A stretch of DNA of 7,760 nt from assembly GCA_037440525.1 (NCBI GenBank), contig JBBITW010000164.1:1-7760 (forward strand), in the 5' to 3' direction. Source of the DNA: JBBITW01 sp037440525. Lineage in GTDB: Bacteria; Desulfobacterota; BSN033; UBA1163. The notes under the pieces are model-generated. The model was not told the origin of the DNA. It made no database searches and saw nothing but the letters and a program-made list of their open reading frames with translations. Numbering within the stretch: the stretch's first letter is position 1; each line of letters starts with the position of its first letter. This document shows positions 7,286-7,760 of the stretch, piece after piece. The position numbers were made by a program, and so were the translations under genes.

Positions 7286-7314
7286 AAAATACTATAACTT
7301 TAATCTGTTGTCAA
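7286..7314 (-). promoter_or_regulatory. Predicted sigma-70-type promoter for the radical SAM-rng-arsS run
   Basis: On the minus strand an exact TTGACA (7314-7309) is followed after 17 bases by TATTTT (7291-7286), a 4-of-6 match to the -10 consensus. Transcription would begin near 7279, giving a leader of about 90 bases that contains the 7244-7260 hairpin. Between the start codon and this promoter nothing else is recognised; 7315-7342 is plain AT-rich sequence. Confidence 0.55.
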
Positions 7315-7438
7315 TTTCACAGAGCTCTCTGGATTTCTTATTTGGAAGCTCCGAAAAGGTATTTAAAAAGTTAACCCCTTAATACCTCCCCTTAAACCCT
7401 TACCTTAATCCTTTCCCCTTGGGGGTGTATGCCATGTT

Positions 7439-7450
7439 TGTCATTCCGAG
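7439..7450 (+). repeat. Truncated GTCATTCC repeat arm
   Basis: TGTCATTCCGAG matches the first 12 bases of the two longer copies at 7462 and 7534, then diverges into CCTCC. It has no partner arm, so it is a degenerate or broken unit. Confidence 0.6.
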
Positions 7451-7460
7451 CCTCCTTTTT

Positions 7461-7525
7461 CTGTCATTCCGAGCGAAGCGAGGAACCTTAGGAAAGATTT
7501 CTCGGCTAACGCCTCGAAATGACAG
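7461..7525. repeat. REP-like palindromic repeat, unit 1 (GTCATTCCGAGCGAAGCGAG type)
   Basis: Imperfect inverted repeat of about 65 bases. CTGTCATT (7461-7468) pairs with AATGACAG (7518-7525), CGAG (7470-7473) with CTCG (7513-7516), and an inner CGAG (7479-7482) with CTCG (7501-7504). Its left arm shares 23 identical bases (7463-7485) with unit 2. This repeat type is well known as an intergenic dispersed sequence in several bacterial phyla; its function is not established. Confidence 0.85.
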
Positions 7526-7533
7526 CAGAGTGG

Positions 7534-7615
7534 TGTCATTCCGAGCGAAGCGAGGAATCTATAGAATTCAAACCTTATGAAACATAGATTCTTCGGCTAA
7601 AACCTTAGAATGATA
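7534..7615. repeat. REP-like palindromic repeat, unit 2
   Basis: Same left arm as unit 1 (7535-7557 identical to 7463-7485). TCATTC (7536-7541) pairs with GAATGA (7608-7613), and GAATCTAT (7555-7562) pairs perfectly with ATAGATTC (7584-7591). The unit is longer and more degenerate in the right arm than unit 1. It is in the same orientation, 72 bases downstream. Confidence 0.85.
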
Positions 7616-7666
7616 TTAGGACACAGTCTCTTGGGGAGAGGGAATGTGTGATGGGGAATTTATGCA

Positions 7667-7703
7667 CTTTTTCAGAGGTCTCTATTTAAGGTTTCTGAAA
7701 AAG
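7667..7703. repeat. Inverted repeat at the right edge of copy 2
   Basis: CTTTTTCAGA (7667-7676) and TCTGAAAAAG (7694-7703) form a perfect 10-bp inverted repeat with a 17-base loop. The second arm is followed by CTCTGAAGTATT, resembling a further degenerate copy of the element end that continues toward the window edge. From 7704 to 7760 I see no gene. Confidence 0.6.
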
Positions 7704-7760
7704 CTCTGAAGTATTATTTACCATAACATCTACATTATTTATTAATGGGAGCATAAAATA

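Larger units (their letters stand above)
7343..7681. repeat. 339-bp composite element (copy 2) sharing ends with 672-790
   Basis: The left end TGGAAGCTCCGAAAAGGT (7343-7360) and right end ACTTTTTCAGAGGTCT (7666-7681) match the two ends of the 119-bp element read on its minus strand. Its left arm continues ATTTAAAAAG (7361-7370), as the other arm of copy 1 does at 688-697. The interior differs from copy 1: a C-rich stretch (about 7375-7425) and two GTCATTCC-type hairpins, which look like secondary insertions. No open reading frame of note is present. The interpretation as one element is inference from shared ends. Confidence 0.5.

Noticed and set aside
7463..7557. Two identical 23-base repeats with a 49-base gap, CRISPR-like at first glance
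   Set aside because: Each repeat is the left arm of its own palindrome whose right arm lies in the supposed spacer, and the motif is a known dispersed intergenic repeat. Only two full copies exist and no cas gene is present.

Overview
The window reads as part of a moderately AT-rich bacterial chromosome. Two layers are visible. One is a housekeeping-type minus-strand run: a two-domain radical SAM protein of the TIGR03960/TIGR03936 type, then ribonuclease G. The other is an accessory set recognisable as the 'rSAM/selenodomain' or arsenosugar group: an ArsS-type radical SAM enzyme with a Cys-rich tail, both companion transferases (TIGR04282-like and TIGR04283-like), and a TVP38/TMEM64 membrane protein. 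This combination, plus palindromic 'TCATTCCGAGCGAAGCGAGG' repeats, suggests an anaerobic or microaerophilic lineage near Desulfobacterota or Nitrospirota. That placement is inference and no marker gene settles it.

Layout from left to right. Transferase 1 (4-645, minus) is followed by a 119-bp palindromic element (672-790). That element overlaps the 3' end of transferase 2 (763-1461, minus) and separates the two transferase genes. An 83-bp divergent spacer leads to the TVP38-type gene (1545-2240, plus), which meets the convergent arsS gene (2247-3203, minus) with only 6 bp between stop codons. arsS is the last gene of a tight minus-strand run: radical SAM/DUF2344 gene (7190 to 4737), 18 bp, rng (4718 to 3228), 24 bp, arsS. 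Upstream of this run is a plausible sigma-70-type promoter (7286-7314), a GC-rich hairpin in the presumed leader (7244-7260), and a TTG start with a well-placed Shine-Dalgarno. The right end (7343-7760) has no gene. It is packed with inverted repeats: a longer element with the same ends as the 672-790 element, holding two GTCATTCC-type hairpins and one truncated arm.

How the genes may work together. ArsS-family enzymes attach a 5'-deoxyadenosyl group to dimethylated arsenic, and the two transferases are its usual neighbours, so the left half probably belongs to an organoarsenic or related modified-nucleoside/glycoconjugate pathway. The arsenic methyltransferase ArsM expected to feed ArsS is not in the window. 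Coupling of arsS to rng is by position only. The most unusual content is not a new protein system but the repeat family: two size variants with common ends, one of which appears to have supplied the last eight codons and stop of transferase 2.
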